Shown piece by piece: positions 52,731 to 61,819 of a DNA stretch of 64,000 nucleotides. Where the stretch lies: the NCBI GenBank assembly GCA_038207425.1, contig JBBQZU010000018.1, positions 13,124 through 77,123 on the forward strand, given 5' to 3'. Origin of the DNA: JBBQZU01 sp038207425 (GTDB taxonomy: Bacteria; Bacteroidota; Bacteroidia; Flavobacteriales_D; Cryomorphaceae). Below the pieces are notes generated by a model that worked only from the letters and a program-made list of their open reading frames with translations, searched no databases and was not told the origin of the DNA. The position numbers and the translations under genes were made by a program. Position 1 is the stretch's first letter, and every line of letters begins with the position of its first letter.

Positions 52731-55550
52731 TTATACAAACTTACCCGCAAGGTATTTACCCGTAAGCGATTCGGGATGTTGCACCAGCCCTTCGGGAGTG
52801 CCGGCGTATACAAGCTGCCCACCTTCATCGCCACCCCGTGGTCCGAGCTCTATTACCCAATCGGCGCATTTTATCACATCAGTATTGTGCTCTATCACCA
52901 GCACACTGTGTCCACGGTGCAGGAGTTCGGTAAAGCTTTGGAGGAGTTTTGCCACATCGTGAAAATGCAAGCCTGTGGTAGGCTCATCAAAAATAAATAG
53001 GGTATGCGGTTCATTGTCGCCTTTGGCAAGGAATGCGGCGAGCTTGGTACGTTGTGCTTCGCCACCACTTAGTGTGCTCGAAGCTTGCCCTAATTTTACA
53101 TAACCCAAGCCAACTTTCTGCAGCGGGATGAGCTTGTCGGTAATCTTCCGGGCTGTATTGCTTTTGGTGTCTTCACCGAAAAATGAAAGAGCATCGGTTA
53201 CGGTCATTTCAAGTATATCGGCCACATTCTTACCGCGGTATAATACTTCAAGCGTTTCTGTTTTATATCGTCTGCCATTGCAAGCTTCGCAGGTGAGTTC
53301 AATATCGGCCATAAACTGCATGCTGATGCGCACGATGCCTTCGCCTTCGCAGGTTTCGCAGCGGCCGCCTTTTACATTGAAACTGAAATGGCCGGGCTTG
53401 TAGTTGCGCACCATCGCAATCTTCTGAGCAGCAAATAGATTTCTTATTTCATCGAAAGCTTTAACGTAGGTAACCGGATTCGATCTGGAGGATTTACCAA
53501 TGGGGTTTTGGTCTACAAATTCAACTGATTTCACCACCTTCATATCACCACCAATCTCGTCGAACTCGCCGGTGCGTTCTCCATAACCGCCCAAATGCTT
53601 TTTTAATGCAGGGTAGAGTATGTTGCTCACGAGGGTGCTTTTGCCGCTGCCGCTTACTCCTGCCACGGCTACAAGGCATTGCAGCGGAAAGGCCACATTG
53701 ATGTCCTGAAGGTTGTTTTCTCTGGCGCCAGATATACTAAGCTTATGCTTCCAGCTTCGGCGCTTTGCGGGAATTTGAATCGTCTTTCTTCCGGTGAGGT
53801 AGTCGGCCGTGAGCGAACCTTGTGCCAACAGCAAGTCATCACGGTTGCCCTGAAAAACCACTTCTCCGCCGTGGGTGCCTGCTTCGGGGCCCATATCTAT
53901 AATTTCATCAGAAGCTAGCATGATTTCTTCATCGTGCTCTACCACAATCACAGTGTTGCCAAGTGCCTGCAAAGATCTTAGTACTCCAATTAGTCTGTTG
54001 GTATCATGAGGGTGAAGGCCTATACTGGGTTCATCGAGTATGTACATGCTACCCACCAGGCTACTGCCCAGCGAAGTAGCAAGCTGTATGCGCTGTGATT
54101 CGCCGCCTGAAAGGGTATTGGACAATCTGTTCAGCGTTAAGTAACCAAGGCCCACTTCATTAAGATATCCCAAGCGGTTGGTTATTTCAATCAGCAACCT
54201 TTTGGCTACTTTTTGGTCGTGCTCATTGAGTTCGATTTTACTGAATTCAGGAAGCAAATTGCCCACCGGCATGTTCAGAAGATCCACGATAGAGTGCCCG
54301 CCAATTTTCACGTAAGTGGCGTCCTTGCGAAGACGCGAACCTTTACATTCAGGGCATACAGTTTTACCCCGGTAGCGGCTCAGCAGAACGCGATACTGAA
54401 TCTTGTACGATTTCGATTCAAGGTATTTAAAGAATGCAGTGATTCCGCCGAAGTATTTATTGCCTGTCCAGAGCAATTCCTTTTGCTCATTGGTAAGTTG
54501 GTGGTAGGGTCGGTGCACCGGAAAGCCGAATTTATCGGCATTGTACAACAGTTCATTTTTCCATTCGCCCATCGTTTCGCCACGCCAGGCGGCCACCGCA
54601 TCTTCGTATATGCTCAATTTTTTATTAGGAATCACAGCATCCGGGTCAATGCCAATCACGCTACCAAACCCTTCACAGGTTTTGCATGCACCTACCGGAT
54701 TATTGAAGCTGAAGAAGTGTTCAGTAGGAATTTCAAAGGTCATCCCATCGATTTCAAACTTGCTGGAGAAGCTCTGCCTTTTTGCGGTTTCGCTTTCGCC
54801 AAACAAGATGGTGCAGGCGCCGTCGCCCTCGAAGAAAGCTGTTTCAACGGAATCGCCCAGACGGGCGAGCTGCTCTTCGTCAAAAGGTTTGTTTATCAGT
54901 CGGTCTACCACAATAAATATTTCGCTCCCCTTCTTTACTGTAATTGCTTCCAACTCATCAAGTCGCTTTATTTCCCTATTGAGCACAATCCTGGTATAGC
55001 CCTGCTTTCGCAAAATATCAAGCCGGTCGTCAACTTTTTGAGCTTTGCGCAATAGGAGTGGAGCGGCAATCAGACAGCGCTCACCTTCGGGGAGTTGCGA
55101 TACGAATTTCACTACATCTGTGGTGCTTTCTCTTTTTACTTCTTTTCCCGAAAGGGGGCTATAGGTTTTGCCAACGCGTGCAAAAAGCAATTTGAGGTAA
55201 TCGTAAATTTCTGTAGAAGTACCAACAGTTGATCTGCCGGTGCGGGTGCTCACTTTCTGTTCAATAGCAATGGCCGGAGCAATACCGGTAATGGACTCCA
55301 CATCGGGCTTGTCCATTTTGCCAAGAAACTGACGCGCATAGGCCGAAAGGCTTTCTACATAGCGGCGCTGACCTTCGGCATACAGCGTATCGAAGGCGAG
55401 CGACGACTTGCCAGAGCCCGACATGCCTGTGATTACGATAAATTTATTTCTCGGTAAAGCCACACTTACCCCTTTCAGATTGTGGGTACGGGCATTTTTT
55501 ATGATGATGTGCGTTTTTTGGCTAATGGCAGGGGCCGCAATCTTGGGCAT
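52731..55550 (-). CDS. uvrA: Excinuclease ABC subunit A
   Basis: A 939-residue DNA-damage sensor of nucleotide excision repair. It has two ABC ATPase modules: first Walker A GMSGSGKSSLAFDTLYAEG, signature LSGGESQRIQLATSLG and Walker B MYILDEPSIGLH; second Walker A GVSGSGKSTLVSNILYPAL, signature LSGGEAQRTKLAAFL and FIFDEPTTGLHFHD. Zinc modules are at VCPECKGSRL and RCETCEGEGI...CEACNGRRY. The UvrB-binding and DNA-insertion regions lie between. Full length and intact. The copy B repeat lies 21 bases beyond its stop. Confidence 0.98.
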   Translation of the reverse strand: MPKIAAPAISQKTHIIIKNARTHNLKGVSVALPRNKFIVITGMSGSGKSSLAFDTLYAEGQRRYVESLSAYARQFLGKMDKPDVESITGIAPAIAIEQKVSTRTGRSTVGTSTEIYDYLKLLFARVGKTYSPLSGKEVKRESTTDVVKFVSQLPEGERCLIAAPLLLRKAQKVDDRLDILRKQGYTRIVLNREIKRLDELEAITVKKGSEIFIVVDRLINKPFDEEQLARLGDSVETAFFEGDGACTILFGESETAKRQSFSSKFEIDGMTFEIPTEHFFSFNNPVGACKTCEGFGSVIGIDPDAVIPNKKLSIYEDAVAAWRGETMGEWKNELLYNADKFGFPVHRPYHQLTNEQKELLWTGNKYFGGITAFFKYLESKSYKIQYRVLLSRYRGKTVCPECKGSRLRKDATYVKIGGHSIVDLLNMPVGNLLPEFSKIELNEHDQKVAKRLLIEITNRLGYLNEVGLGYLTLNRLSNTLSGGESQRIQLATSLGSSLVGSMYILDEPSIGLHPHDTNRLIGVLRSLQALGNTVIVVEHDEEIMLASDEIIDMGPEAGTHGGEVVFQGNRDDLLLAQGSLTADYLTGRKTIQIPAKRRSWKHKLSISGARENNLQDINVAFPLQCLVAVAGVSGSGKSTLVSNILYPALKKHLGGYGERTGEFDEIGGDMKVVKSVEFVDQNPIGKSSRSNPVTYVKAFDEIRNLFAAQKIAMVRNYKPGHFSFNVKGGRCETCEGEGIVRISMQFMADIELTCEACNGRRYKTETLEVLYRGKNVADILEMTVTDALSFFGEDTKSNTARKITDKLIPLQKVGLGYVKLGQASSTLSGGEAQRTKLAAFLAKGDNEPHTLFIFDEPTTGLHFHDVAKLLQSFTELLHRGHSVLVIEHNTDVIKCADWVIELGPRGGDEGGQLVYAGTPEGLVQHPESLTGKYLAGKFV

Positions 55551-55703
55551 AGGAATCTAAGTGGAGTAAAAATTTTGCTTTACAAAAGAAGTTAATATTT
55601 GCATGAAGTAATAAAATAACATACCTTAGTGCTCAGATGTTCGTATCAGATTACGGACATTTTTGTTAAATACTAAAAACCATTTGCCTATAGCATAAGT
55701 CTA

Positions 55704-55735
55704 CTCCTTACTTTCTTACACCTTTAAACAAGGAG
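55704..55735 (+). promoter_or_regulatory. Shine-Dalgarno sequence with a complementary upstream segment (ECF sigma gene)
   Basis: AAGGAG (55730-55735) lies four bases before the ATG at 55740, a strong ribosome-binding site rarely seen in Bacteroidota. CTCCTT (55704-55709) is its exact complement 20 bases upstream, so a 6-bp hairpin could mask it. Confidence 0.45.
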
Positions 55736-55739
55736 AATT

Positions 55740-56324
55740 ATGCAGTCTAAAATGGCCTCCGATCAGGAGTTGGTAAACAGTTACCTCAAAGGAAACGAGT
55801 CAGCTTTCGAAGTATTGCTCAAAAGGCATAAGGAGCGTATTTATACGCAAATAGTGCTTATGGTGCGCGACAACGAAGTAGCCGACGATATTTTTCAGGA
55901 AACCTTTGTGAAGGTGATCCGCACACTGAAACAGGGTAAATACAACGAAGAAGGCAAGTTTTTGCCTTGGGTGCTTCGCATAGCCCACAACCTTACCATT
56001 GACCACTTCAGGCGCAATAAGAAAATGCCTATGGTGCGCAGCGATGATGATTACGATGTGTTTGGAACCATAGCTCAGGAAGACCTGAATGTGGAGGAGA
56101 AATGGATTGAGCAAATCATCCACCACGACATTCGCAAACTGATAGACGAGTTGCCGCAGGAGCAGCGCGAAGTGGTGCTGATGCGCCACTACCTTGGGCT
56201 GAGCTTTAAGGAAATATCCGATCAGTGCAATGTGAGTATCAATACTTCATTGGGCAGAATGCGTTATGCACTCATTAATATGCGCAAGATGGTAGAGAAG
56301 CACAATATCAGTTTGTCTAAATAA
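55740..56324 (+). CDS. ECF RNA polymerase sigma factor
   Basis: A 194-residue sigma-70 family protein. Region 2: FEVLLKRHKERIYTQIVLMVRDNEVADDIFQETFVKVIRTLKQ, then FLPWVLRIAHNLTIDHFRRNKKMP. Region 4: LPQEQREVVLMRHYLGLSFKEISDQCNVSINTSLGRMRYAL. No anti-sigma gene follows, so control may be transcriptional or through its unusual Shine-Dalgarno leader. Such stand-alone sigma factors in Bacteroidota often act in general stress or envelope responses. A small conserved-looking gene follows 57 bases downstream, probably on the same transcript. Confidence 0.93.
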   Translation: MQSKMASDQELVNSYLKGNESAFEVLLKRHKERIYTQIVLMVRDNEVADDIFQETFVKVIRTLKQGKYNEEGKFLPWVLRIAHNLTIDHFRRNKKMPMVRSDDDYDVFGTIAQEDLNVEEKWIEQIIHHDIRKLIDELPQEQREVVLMRHYLGLSFKEISDQCNVSINTSLGRMRYALINMRKMVEKHNISLSK

Positions 56325-56380
56325 TTTGCCGGTAATGTAATATTGTGCATGAGTTTTCGTTTTGAATAAAAACACGATCA

Positions 56381-56578
56381 ATGCCTATGCAAAATTTTAC
56401 CCGCAATCCTTTATCTTTCGGAAAGAATGTCAACGCTTCTGGAAGCCATTTACACGATGTTGACCATTTGCGTTTTACTCCGAAATCCGATGTGCTGAGA
56501 AGAATTACAGATTATTCGAAAGCATTGGAGATTTGTAAAACTTTAGAAAGTGGCTCGTTTGATGTAGTGGTAAATTGA
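56381..56578 (+). CDS. Small hypothetical protein downstream of the ECF sigma gene
   Basis: A 65-residue basic protein (NFTRNPLSFGKNVNASGSHLHDVDHLRF, then SDVLRRITDYSKALEICKTLE) ending in VVVN. The pattern VLRRITDYSKAL...VVxN recurs in small proteins beside sigma genes in this phylum as I recall it, but I know of no function. A second in-frame ATG at 56387 is possible. The gene lies between the sigma gene and a strong terminator, so it is probably co-transcribed and could be a regulator of that sigma factor (inference). Confidence 0.55.
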   Translation: MPMQNFTRNPLSFGKNVNASGSHLHDVDHLRFTPKSDVLRRITDYSKALEICKTLESGSFDVVVN

Positions 56579-56605
56579 AATAAACGACGTACGAAATTAA
56601 TTGAA

Positions 56606-56630
56606 AGGCGGTCGGAAGACCGCCTTTTTT
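56606..56630 (+). terminator. Intrinsic terminator of the ECF sigma transcript
   Basis: A perfect stem AGGCGGTC/GACCGCCT with one unpaired flank, GGAA tetraloop (56614-56617) and a run of T to 56630. Confidence 0.9.
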
Positions 56631-56800
56631 GTTTGGGGTAGTTGCCACCAAGATGCTTCGCCCTGTGTTGTTATATTTCGCCTTTCAGGTTTTTGCAAGA
56701 AATTAAATGATAGAGTCTGTAAAAGGCGTTCGATGGTAATAAATAGAGACAATTCAGGGTCGGTAGGACGTGGCGATAAAATTTTTATACTTTCATACCC

Positions 56801-57178
56801 ATGAAAAAACCCCCTGTCATCATTCGACTGCTGTTTAATGCCCTGGTTATATTGGCCCTTGACTATATACTTCCGGGCATTGAAGTGAAAGATTTCTGGT
56901 CGGCGATTATAGCCGCTGTCGTTATCGGACTATTGAATGTATTTCTCAGACCTATATTGACCATACTTACCATTCCTTTTACCATCATCACTTTCGGATT
57001 ATTTCTATTGGTGATTAATGCCTTTATGGTATGGCTTGCGAGCCAATGGTTAAGTGGATTTGCTGTTGCCAATTTTTGGTGGGCTATTTTGTTCAGCATA
57101 CTCGTTACCTTGCTGAACGCCGCTTTTTACGGTGCGGGTACCCCACCGGCCAATAACCACGAAACTTATGGGCGGTAA
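56801..57178 (+). CDS. Phage-holin-4 / YvlD-like small membrane protein
   Basis: A 125-residue protein with four hydrophobic helices (about 8-25, 31-52, 56-80 and 86-112): VIIRLLFNALVILALDYILPGIEV, FWSAIIAAVVIGLLNVFLRPILTILTIPFTIITFGLFLLVINA, then FWWAILFSILVTLLNAAFYG. The NxxLRPxLxxLTxPxxxxTxGLF pattern is the family signature. Despite the Pfam name the family is common outside phages, and no phage genes surround it. Its function is unknown, probably envelope-related. It converges with the YkuK-like gene, stop to stop one base apart. Confidence 0.85.
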   Translation: MKKPPVIIRLLFNALVILALDYILPGIEVKDFWSAIIAAVVIGLLNVFLRPILTILTIPFTIITFGLFLLVINAFMVWLASQWLSGFAVANFWWAILFSILVTLLNAAFYGAGTPPANNHETYGR

Positions 57179-57179
57179 T

Positions 57180-57638
57180 TTAATTAACCAGAATATTGGC
57201 CGCCCAAGTGGCGAGCAATAAATCGGGTTTAGTTTTGGCTTTGTAGCCCATACTCTGGGCATATCCCATTGCAGCCTGAAAAACTTTGTTTGAAGGAAAT
57301 TCAGGATCGGCATTCAGGTCAAGATCAATTTGCTCAATTGGAATTTCGCATTCAAATTTTAGGTAACCGGCTATATCGATGCTGCGCTGCAACTCTCCCC
57401 ATAAGCGGGTCCACATGTCTCTAACAAGAGGAGTTGACTCGCGGTGGTATATTACGTGCGCTCCGTTGTTCTCGAACCTGAATACCACTGTGGTAGCATA
57501 GAGCGTCTTTTGCGCATAGTTCTGGCTGTCGCTGCCTACGTAAATTTTCATTCCGGGATTTTTCACTACCATTTCCCTGGCATACGATGCAAGCTCCACT
57601 TTTGAGTGATCTCCCATTTTTCTAAATATTCGGTTCAT
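57180..57638 (-). CDS. YkuK-family (DUF458) RNase H-like protein
   Basis: A 152-residue protein with GMKIYVGSDSQNYAQKTLYATTVVFRF (the Asp-bearing first strand of an RNase H-like fold), RMW-containing DMWTRLWGELQRSIDIAGYL, IDLDLNADPEFPSNKVFQAAMGYAQSMGY, and a KPDLLLATWAAN end typical of YkuK. The family has a ribonuclease H-like fold and conserved acidic residues, but its substrate is not established. It converges with the holin-like gene and is divergent from the glutathione peroxidase gene. Confidence 0.85.
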   Translation of the reverse strand: MNRIFRKMGDHSKVELASYAREMVVKNPGMKIYVGSDSQNYAQKTLYATTVVFRFENNGAHVIYHRESTPLVRDMWTRLWGELQRSIDIAGYLKFECEIPIEQIDLDLNADPEFPSNKVFQAAMGYAQSMGYKAKTKPDLLLATWAANILVN

Positions 57639-57736
57639 GGTGTTTTTTGTACAAGTTAAAGCTTAATATTTGCAGAATCTACTGCGATTTAAAACAATTA
57701 TTCACAGCGGGGGTTTAAAATGCCAAACTTAACCTA

Positions 57737-58267
57737 ATGAAAACATTCGCTTTACTTATCGGACTCTTAATCATTAACCCAACCCCTCAATCCACAACAA
57801 CTATGAGCATCTACGATTTTAAAGTACCGGCTCTCGAAGGCGATACCATTGACTTCAGCACCTTTAAAGGCAAGAAAATACTGATTGTAAACACGGCATC
57901 GAAATGCGGCTATACCAAGCAATATTCGCAACTCGAGGAGCTTTATAAAGAACATGGTGGTAAGCTTGTGATAGTGGGCTTTCCAGCTAATAACTTTGGA
58001 GGACAGGAACCTGGCAGCAATGAGCAAATCGCTGAATTTTGCCAAAAGAACTACGGGGTTTCTTTCCCTATGGCAGCTAAGGTTTCTGTAAAAGGTAGCG
58101 ATATGCACGAACTTTTTAAATGGCTCACTGCCGCAGAGAATAAAGACTTCAAAGGCGACATCAACTGGAATTTTGAAAAATTTCTGATTGATGAAAACGG
58201 ACAACTTATCAGGAGATTCAGGTCGGGTGCTGACCCTCTGGGTGAGGAGATTTTGGGTTCGATTTAA
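57737..58267 (+). CDS. Glutathione peroxidase-family protein, Cys type
   Basis: A 176-residue thiol peroxidase. An N-terminal hydrophobic stretch (FALLIGLLIINP) suggests export. An internal ATG at 57803 (MSIYDFKVPALEG) would give a cytoplasmic form of 154 residues, the normal family size. Catalytic Cys in NTASKCGYTKQY (C57), Gln in GFPANNFGGQEPG (Q90) and Trp in INWNFEKFLID form the usual tetrad. Bacterial Cys-type enzymes generally use thioredoxin to reduce peroxides. It is monocistronic. Confidence 0.93.
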   Translation: MKTFALLIGLLIINPTPQSTTTMSIYDFKVPALEGDTIDFSTFKGKKILIVNTASKCGYTKQYSQLEELYKEHGGKLVIVGFPANNFGGQEPGSNEQIAEFCQKNYGVSFPMAAKVSVKGSDMHELFKWLTAAENKDFKGDINWNFEKFLIDENGQLIRRFRSGADPLGEEILGSI

Positions 58268-58299
58268 TATTGAATTTCAGACTACTCCGAGTTAAAAAT

Positions 58300-58476
58300 T
58301 CAATTTACCAATTCAAGTCTGAGCCCTGGTTTGCGTTGTAGGGCAGTATCGTGTATCACATCATATAGTGTTTTTCGCAGAGCAGAAATGTCCATAGGGC
58401 GCTCAAAGTGCCTCACGAAGTTCGCAAAGATATTGCGGTGGCTGAAATAAATTCTTGGTGCACTTTTTGGAGATTA
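58300..58476 (-). pseudogene. Possible C-terminal gene remnant
   Basis: A 58-codon open frame reads SPKSAPRIYFSHRNIFANF, VRHFERPMDISALRKTLYDV and LQRKPGLRLELVN before TGA at 58302-58300. It has natural-looking composition but no start codon at its left edge. It is also preceded immediately by TAA. I do not recognise it. Confidence 0.3.
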
Positions 58477-58494
58477 AACCCAACTTCACACCGC

Positions 58495-58527
58495 AAAAAA
58501 ACCGCCGGAAAATTTCTTTCCCAACGG
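58495..58527 (-). terminator. Intrinsic terminator of the T9SS tail gene
   Basis: An 11-bp stem with three G-T pairs (58502-58512 with 58517-58527), GAAA tetraloop on the minus strand and seven T after it. It lies 37 bases beyond the stop at 58564. Confidence 0.85.
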
Positions 58528-58563
58528 CTCTGGAATCCAGTCTAATAACCAAGAACTAAAAAC

Positions 58564-58926
58564 TCACATCTTCACCATTTTCTTGGTGATCAATTCGCCA
58601 TTGGCATATACGGTATAGAAATACATACCCGGTGCGAGGGAGCTGCCATCGAGCATAATGCTTTGCGGCCCGGCATTCATTTGCCCATCTACAAGCCTGC
58701 GTAGCGGTCGTCCTTGTGCATCGCTTAGCTCAAGCACCACATAAGCATCAGTGGGCAGGGTGAAGTCTATGCGGGTTTGGGTGTCAAACGGATTTGGCAC
58801 ATTCTGCATAAGCTTTATTCCTTCCGTTGAATTAGCAGGGGCAGTCAAAGACCCTGAACTACCATCATTACAACAGTTATTAGCTTTGGCCTGCATGGCT
58901 TGTACTACGGTGAGCATGGAAGCCAT
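58564..58926 (-). pseudogene. Orphan T9SS type A tail resembling the end of an S74 surface protein
   Basis: From ATG 58926 the frame gives MASMLTVVQAMQAKANNCCNDG, a linker, then a type A T9SS domain (LMQNVPNPFDTQTRIDFTLPTD, LAPGMYFYTVYANGELITKKMVKM). The order (coiled coil, CC motif, VPNPF domain) matches the last 130 residues of the S74 protein at 39071 (MDRLNSFDSDLQSCC, NIPNPFGES), but the S74 chaperone and everything before it are missing. Upstream the frame stays open without a start for about 30 codons (KISLKIQQQ before the ATG). No signal peptide is possible, so it cannot be exported as it stands. It is most likely a truncated gene with its terminator still in place. Confidence 0.65.
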
Positions 58927-59128
58927 TTGTTGTTGAATTTTCAGAGAAATTTTAAAGCTTTCGCACCAATTGCAATGTATAAAGCTTAGATTATTTTTTG
59001 CACCAAGGCTCCCTGGGAAGTGCTCGTGATATCAAGTAGCATTTTTCAGCAGTACTATTCAGTGATTTTCTATTTCGAGTTCAATATTTTGCACGATAGT
59101 TGCTATATTTCGGTCGATTAATTAAGCC

Positions 59129-60958
59129 GTGTTCAAGTACAGCCCTATTTCCATCCTTACGGTTTTCTTAGTGCTCATTACGGGTAATTGCGTCTTCGCG
59201 CAGCAATGTGACTCTTTGCTCGCTGCAACCCTTTCTGATTCACGTAGAATCTTAGTTTCCGAGAGTGCAGATATTTCCCGAAAGGATTTAAAAAGGCAAC
59301 TGAATAGGATAAAGGATGAGTTGAAATCTGAATTACGGATCGCTATGGCCGAGAAGTTGCTTACCGATGTGCGTAGCGTTACCAGGTTATCAGTTACGGA
59401 GGCAGGCGAATCATTTGATGCATATTTCAACAACGAAACGGAGATTACAGCCACTGCAACCATATCAGAGGGTGAGTTTGATTTTTGCGTAGACGAAAAG
59501 CGAAAGATCGTTTATGGAATTTATTGGATAGACCGCAAGAGATCTGCTGCTACGAGCCTGATCGATTGCGAAAACCGCATGCTGCGCCTCAATGATGAGT
59601 TGCAATCCTATGCCAATGTGAGTGATGCAGGCGACCCTGAAACCTACAGGAGTATCCGCGATAGAATTAAGAAAGATTCGCGCATAGTGATCTACCTTGA
59701 TCCTACTGCTGATATGGCCAAGCTTAATAGTCAATTCGGAAAATTCGAAAGGCATATCAATAGACTCAAGGATACCTCTGACCAGGAAAAATTTAATGAA
59801 CTGTACAGAAGTGCTGAATTGCGGCTCCGCGATAAAGATTTTCCGACAGGCATACGCGCCCTGCAATCGCTTAAACTGGACTACCCTCAGCGCAAGGAAA
59901 TATTAGAACTGCTGGAAGTGAGCAGCCGCCGCTATGCCCGGCATATGGAACAAACCTTGGGCACCTATATGGCCCAGCGCAACTATGCGCTTGCGTTGAA
60001 TACCATTGATGAATATTGCGACGTACTCGAATGTACAACTGCTGATTTAAAACTCAGCGCTGAAATTTGCAAAGCATACTTCAATGAATCATTTGAGAAG
60101 TTTGACAGTGCATTGAAGGCAGGGCAAAAATCAAATTCGGTGAAGCACCTTGAGGAACTTAGAATGCTCGCTGCCACCGACCCGAAACGCTACCGGCAGG
60201 CTGACGACCGCTTCACGCAATTTTTGCTTGAAGAAGAAATGCACGACGTGGAGCAGGAGCTTGCACGCGAGAATTTTCTTGTAGCTCAACTTAAGGTAAA
60301 GATCATTGAAGAGCGCTACGGATCATCATCAGGCGAATTGCAATCGCTAAAGAAAAACACTGAACAAAAACTGCTGCAAAACGAAGTGCGCAAGGAACGC
60401 CAAACACGGCCTATGCTTTTTTCTTTCGTAATGGGGTTGGAAGCTGTGACCAATCAGGTGGATGATATTTACAATGTTCAGGAGCAGGTGCGCACGTTTA
60501 CCATGGGATACTCAGCAGGATTGTATAAGAAGTTCAACCATCAGAGTGCTATTGGCAGGTCGGGCTATTCGCGTATGTCAGATCAAATTGGAGTAAAGGT
60601 TCGGCTTACCGATTTTCAAACTACGCTTGCCATCGCACCTGAAGAATTGCCTGCCACAGCCCAAGCAGGTCGCTATGGCGCAGAATTGCTCCTTGACGGT
60701 TACCTGCTTAGAAGTTTCCATTTTGCAGGCGGAGTAGTTTTCCCAAATATGGTAGTACCGGATAAAGCAATATATACTTTCGAATTTGGCATTCGATTGC
60801 CTTTTGGCCCCCTATCACTGCAAAGCAATGCCCGCGTGCTATACCTGGACTCTAAACCCGAGATGATGCTTACCGGCGGAATTTTTTATCAGATTGATTT
60901 CTGGCGAACATTTGGCGCCAAAGACCGAAAACAAATTAAGTTTAAGCTGGGGATGTGA
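59129..60958 (+). CDS. Large envelope protein of unknown function: helical periplasmic part plus beta-rich C-terminus
   Basis: A 609-residue protein starting at GTG 59129. Signal peptide (to about GNCVFAQQ). Residues about 25-150 resemble an LPP20/flagellar-assembly-like domain seen in other envelope proteins (SRRILVSESADISRKDLKR, ATATISEGEFDFC). Residues about 150-430 are strongly helical and charged with TPR-like or coiled-coil character (LGTYMAQRNYALALNTIDEYC, VEQELARENFLVAQLKVKIIEE). The last 180 residues are amphipathic beta strands ending KFKLGM, suggesting outer-membrane association. I do not recognise the whole architecture. It is a single gene, convergent with the outer-membrane protein gene at 61045. 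Confidence 0.7.
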   Translation: MFKYSPISILTVFLVLITGNCVFAQQCDSLLAATLSDSRRILVSESADISRKDLKRQLNRIKDELKSELRIAMAEKLLTDVRSVTRLSVTEAGESFDAYFNNETEITATATISEGEFDFCVDEKRKIVYGIYWIDRKRSAATSLIDCENRMLRLNDELQSYANVSDAGDPETYRSIRDRIKKDSRIVIYLDPTADMAKLNSQFGKFERHINRLKDTSDQEKFNELYRSAELRLRDKDFPTGIRALQSLKLDYPQRKEILELLEVSSRRYARHMEQTLGTYMAQRNYALALNTIDEYCDVLECTTADLKLSAEICKAYFNESFEKFDSALKAGQKSNSVKHLEELRMLAATDPKRYRQADDRFTQFLLEEEMHDVEQELARENFLVAQLKVKIIEERYGSSSGELQSLKKNTEQKLLQNEVRKERQTRPMLFSFVMGLEAVTNQVDDIYNVQEQVRTFTMGYSAGLYKKFNHQSAIGRSGYSRMSDQIGVKVRLTDFQTTLAIAPEELPATAQAGRYGAELLLDGYLLRSFHFAGGVVFPNMVVPDKAIYTFEFGIRLPFGPLSLQSNARVLYLDSKPEMMLTGGIFYQIDFWRTFGAKDRKQIKFKLGM

Positions 60959-61044
60959 CCCATCACTTATGATGCGCTATCCCCAACTCATGATTCCATT
61001 ATGCTTAGTTCATCGTTCTTAGTACCTCTTAGAATATGTACCCT

Positions 61045-61572
61045 TTAAAACCGCCTTCCAAGCGTAATTCCTGCTCTGGGATATACTTCTATATAGCTCT
61101 CATCATTAAACTCACGCCCTACACCGCCAAAAACTTCTCCGAAGAATCCGCTTTTTGATAGAAACTTACCGCCTACTGCTACGCCGGCTCCCATACTTAC
61201 AATGTCTTTTTCTGTTTGAGTCTCGAACCCAAAACTGTGGTAATCGTAATCAAAATTTCTTGACCCAACTACCGCAAGATTGGCTTCTATGAAAAATCCC
61301 GATCCATGCAATTTTTCCGAAGGGTAAAATCTGAAGTAGGGTATTATAATAAAATTAAGGTCAGAAATATCGCCAAACCAGTAACTCGCCGCGAGACCCA
61401 CGCCCACATTGTCGTTTAAGATGCGCTCGTACTCCAGCTCCAAGGTCTCGAGTACTCCATATAGCACGTTTATTTTCAGGTCGTTATTTCCATCTCGTGG
61501 GTCAGCATCCTGAGCAATTCCCGAAAGTGTAGCAATTAATAGGGCGACAATGGTTAGAATTCGTTTCATCAT
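61045..61572 (-). CDS. Outer-membrane beta-barrel protein
   Basis: The start at ATG 61572 (MMKRILTIVALLIATLSGIAQ) gives a signal peptide and about 175 residues. The frame from 61587 adds five. The mature part alternates hydrophobic and polar residues in strands (VLETLELEYERILNDNVGVGLAASYWFG, FIIIPYFRFYPSEKLHGSGFFIEANLAVVG, SMGAGVAVGGKFLSKSGFFGEVFGGVG) and ends RAGITLGRRF, with an aromatic terminus typical of barrels. It resembles DUF3575/OmpW-like eight-stranded porin folds. Its function is unknown. Confidence 0.75.
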   Translation of the reverse strand: MMKRILTIVALLIATLSGIAQDADPRDGNNDLKINVLYGVLETLELEYERILNDNVGVGLAASYWFGDISDLNFIIIPYFRFYPSEKLHGSGFFIEANLAVVGSRNFDYDYHSFGFETQTEKDIVSMGAGVAVGGKFLSKSGFFGEVFGGVGREFNDESYIEVYPRAGITLGRRF

Positions 61573-61819
61573 TTTGGGTTTTGGCAAATGTAGATGTTTG
61601 GCAGCAATTAGTTAGTTGGTGAAACCTAACGCAGTTTTTTAGGCTAGAGTTTGCGGTGGTGAATTTTATGATCGATTGCTTTTTTAGATACATTTAAAAA
61701 GTTGGGAGGTTCTTAGACGGGTGAAATTGTTCTTAGGGCGCGGTGAATGAACGGAGCGAATCCCTGCCGTGCCGGGTTTACTTTCTGGCCCCACAGAGAC
61801 TTACGGTGCTGTAGATTGA

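Noticed and set aside
54213..55055. 280-residue plus-strand reading frame inside uvrA
   Set aside because: It lies wholly inside the intact uvrA gene on the other strand and has no family motifs or signals of its own.
56801..57178. Holin-family protein as a sign of a prophage
   Set aside because: The phage-holin-4 label covers many chromosomal envelope proteins. No capsid, tail, integrase or lysis genes are near.
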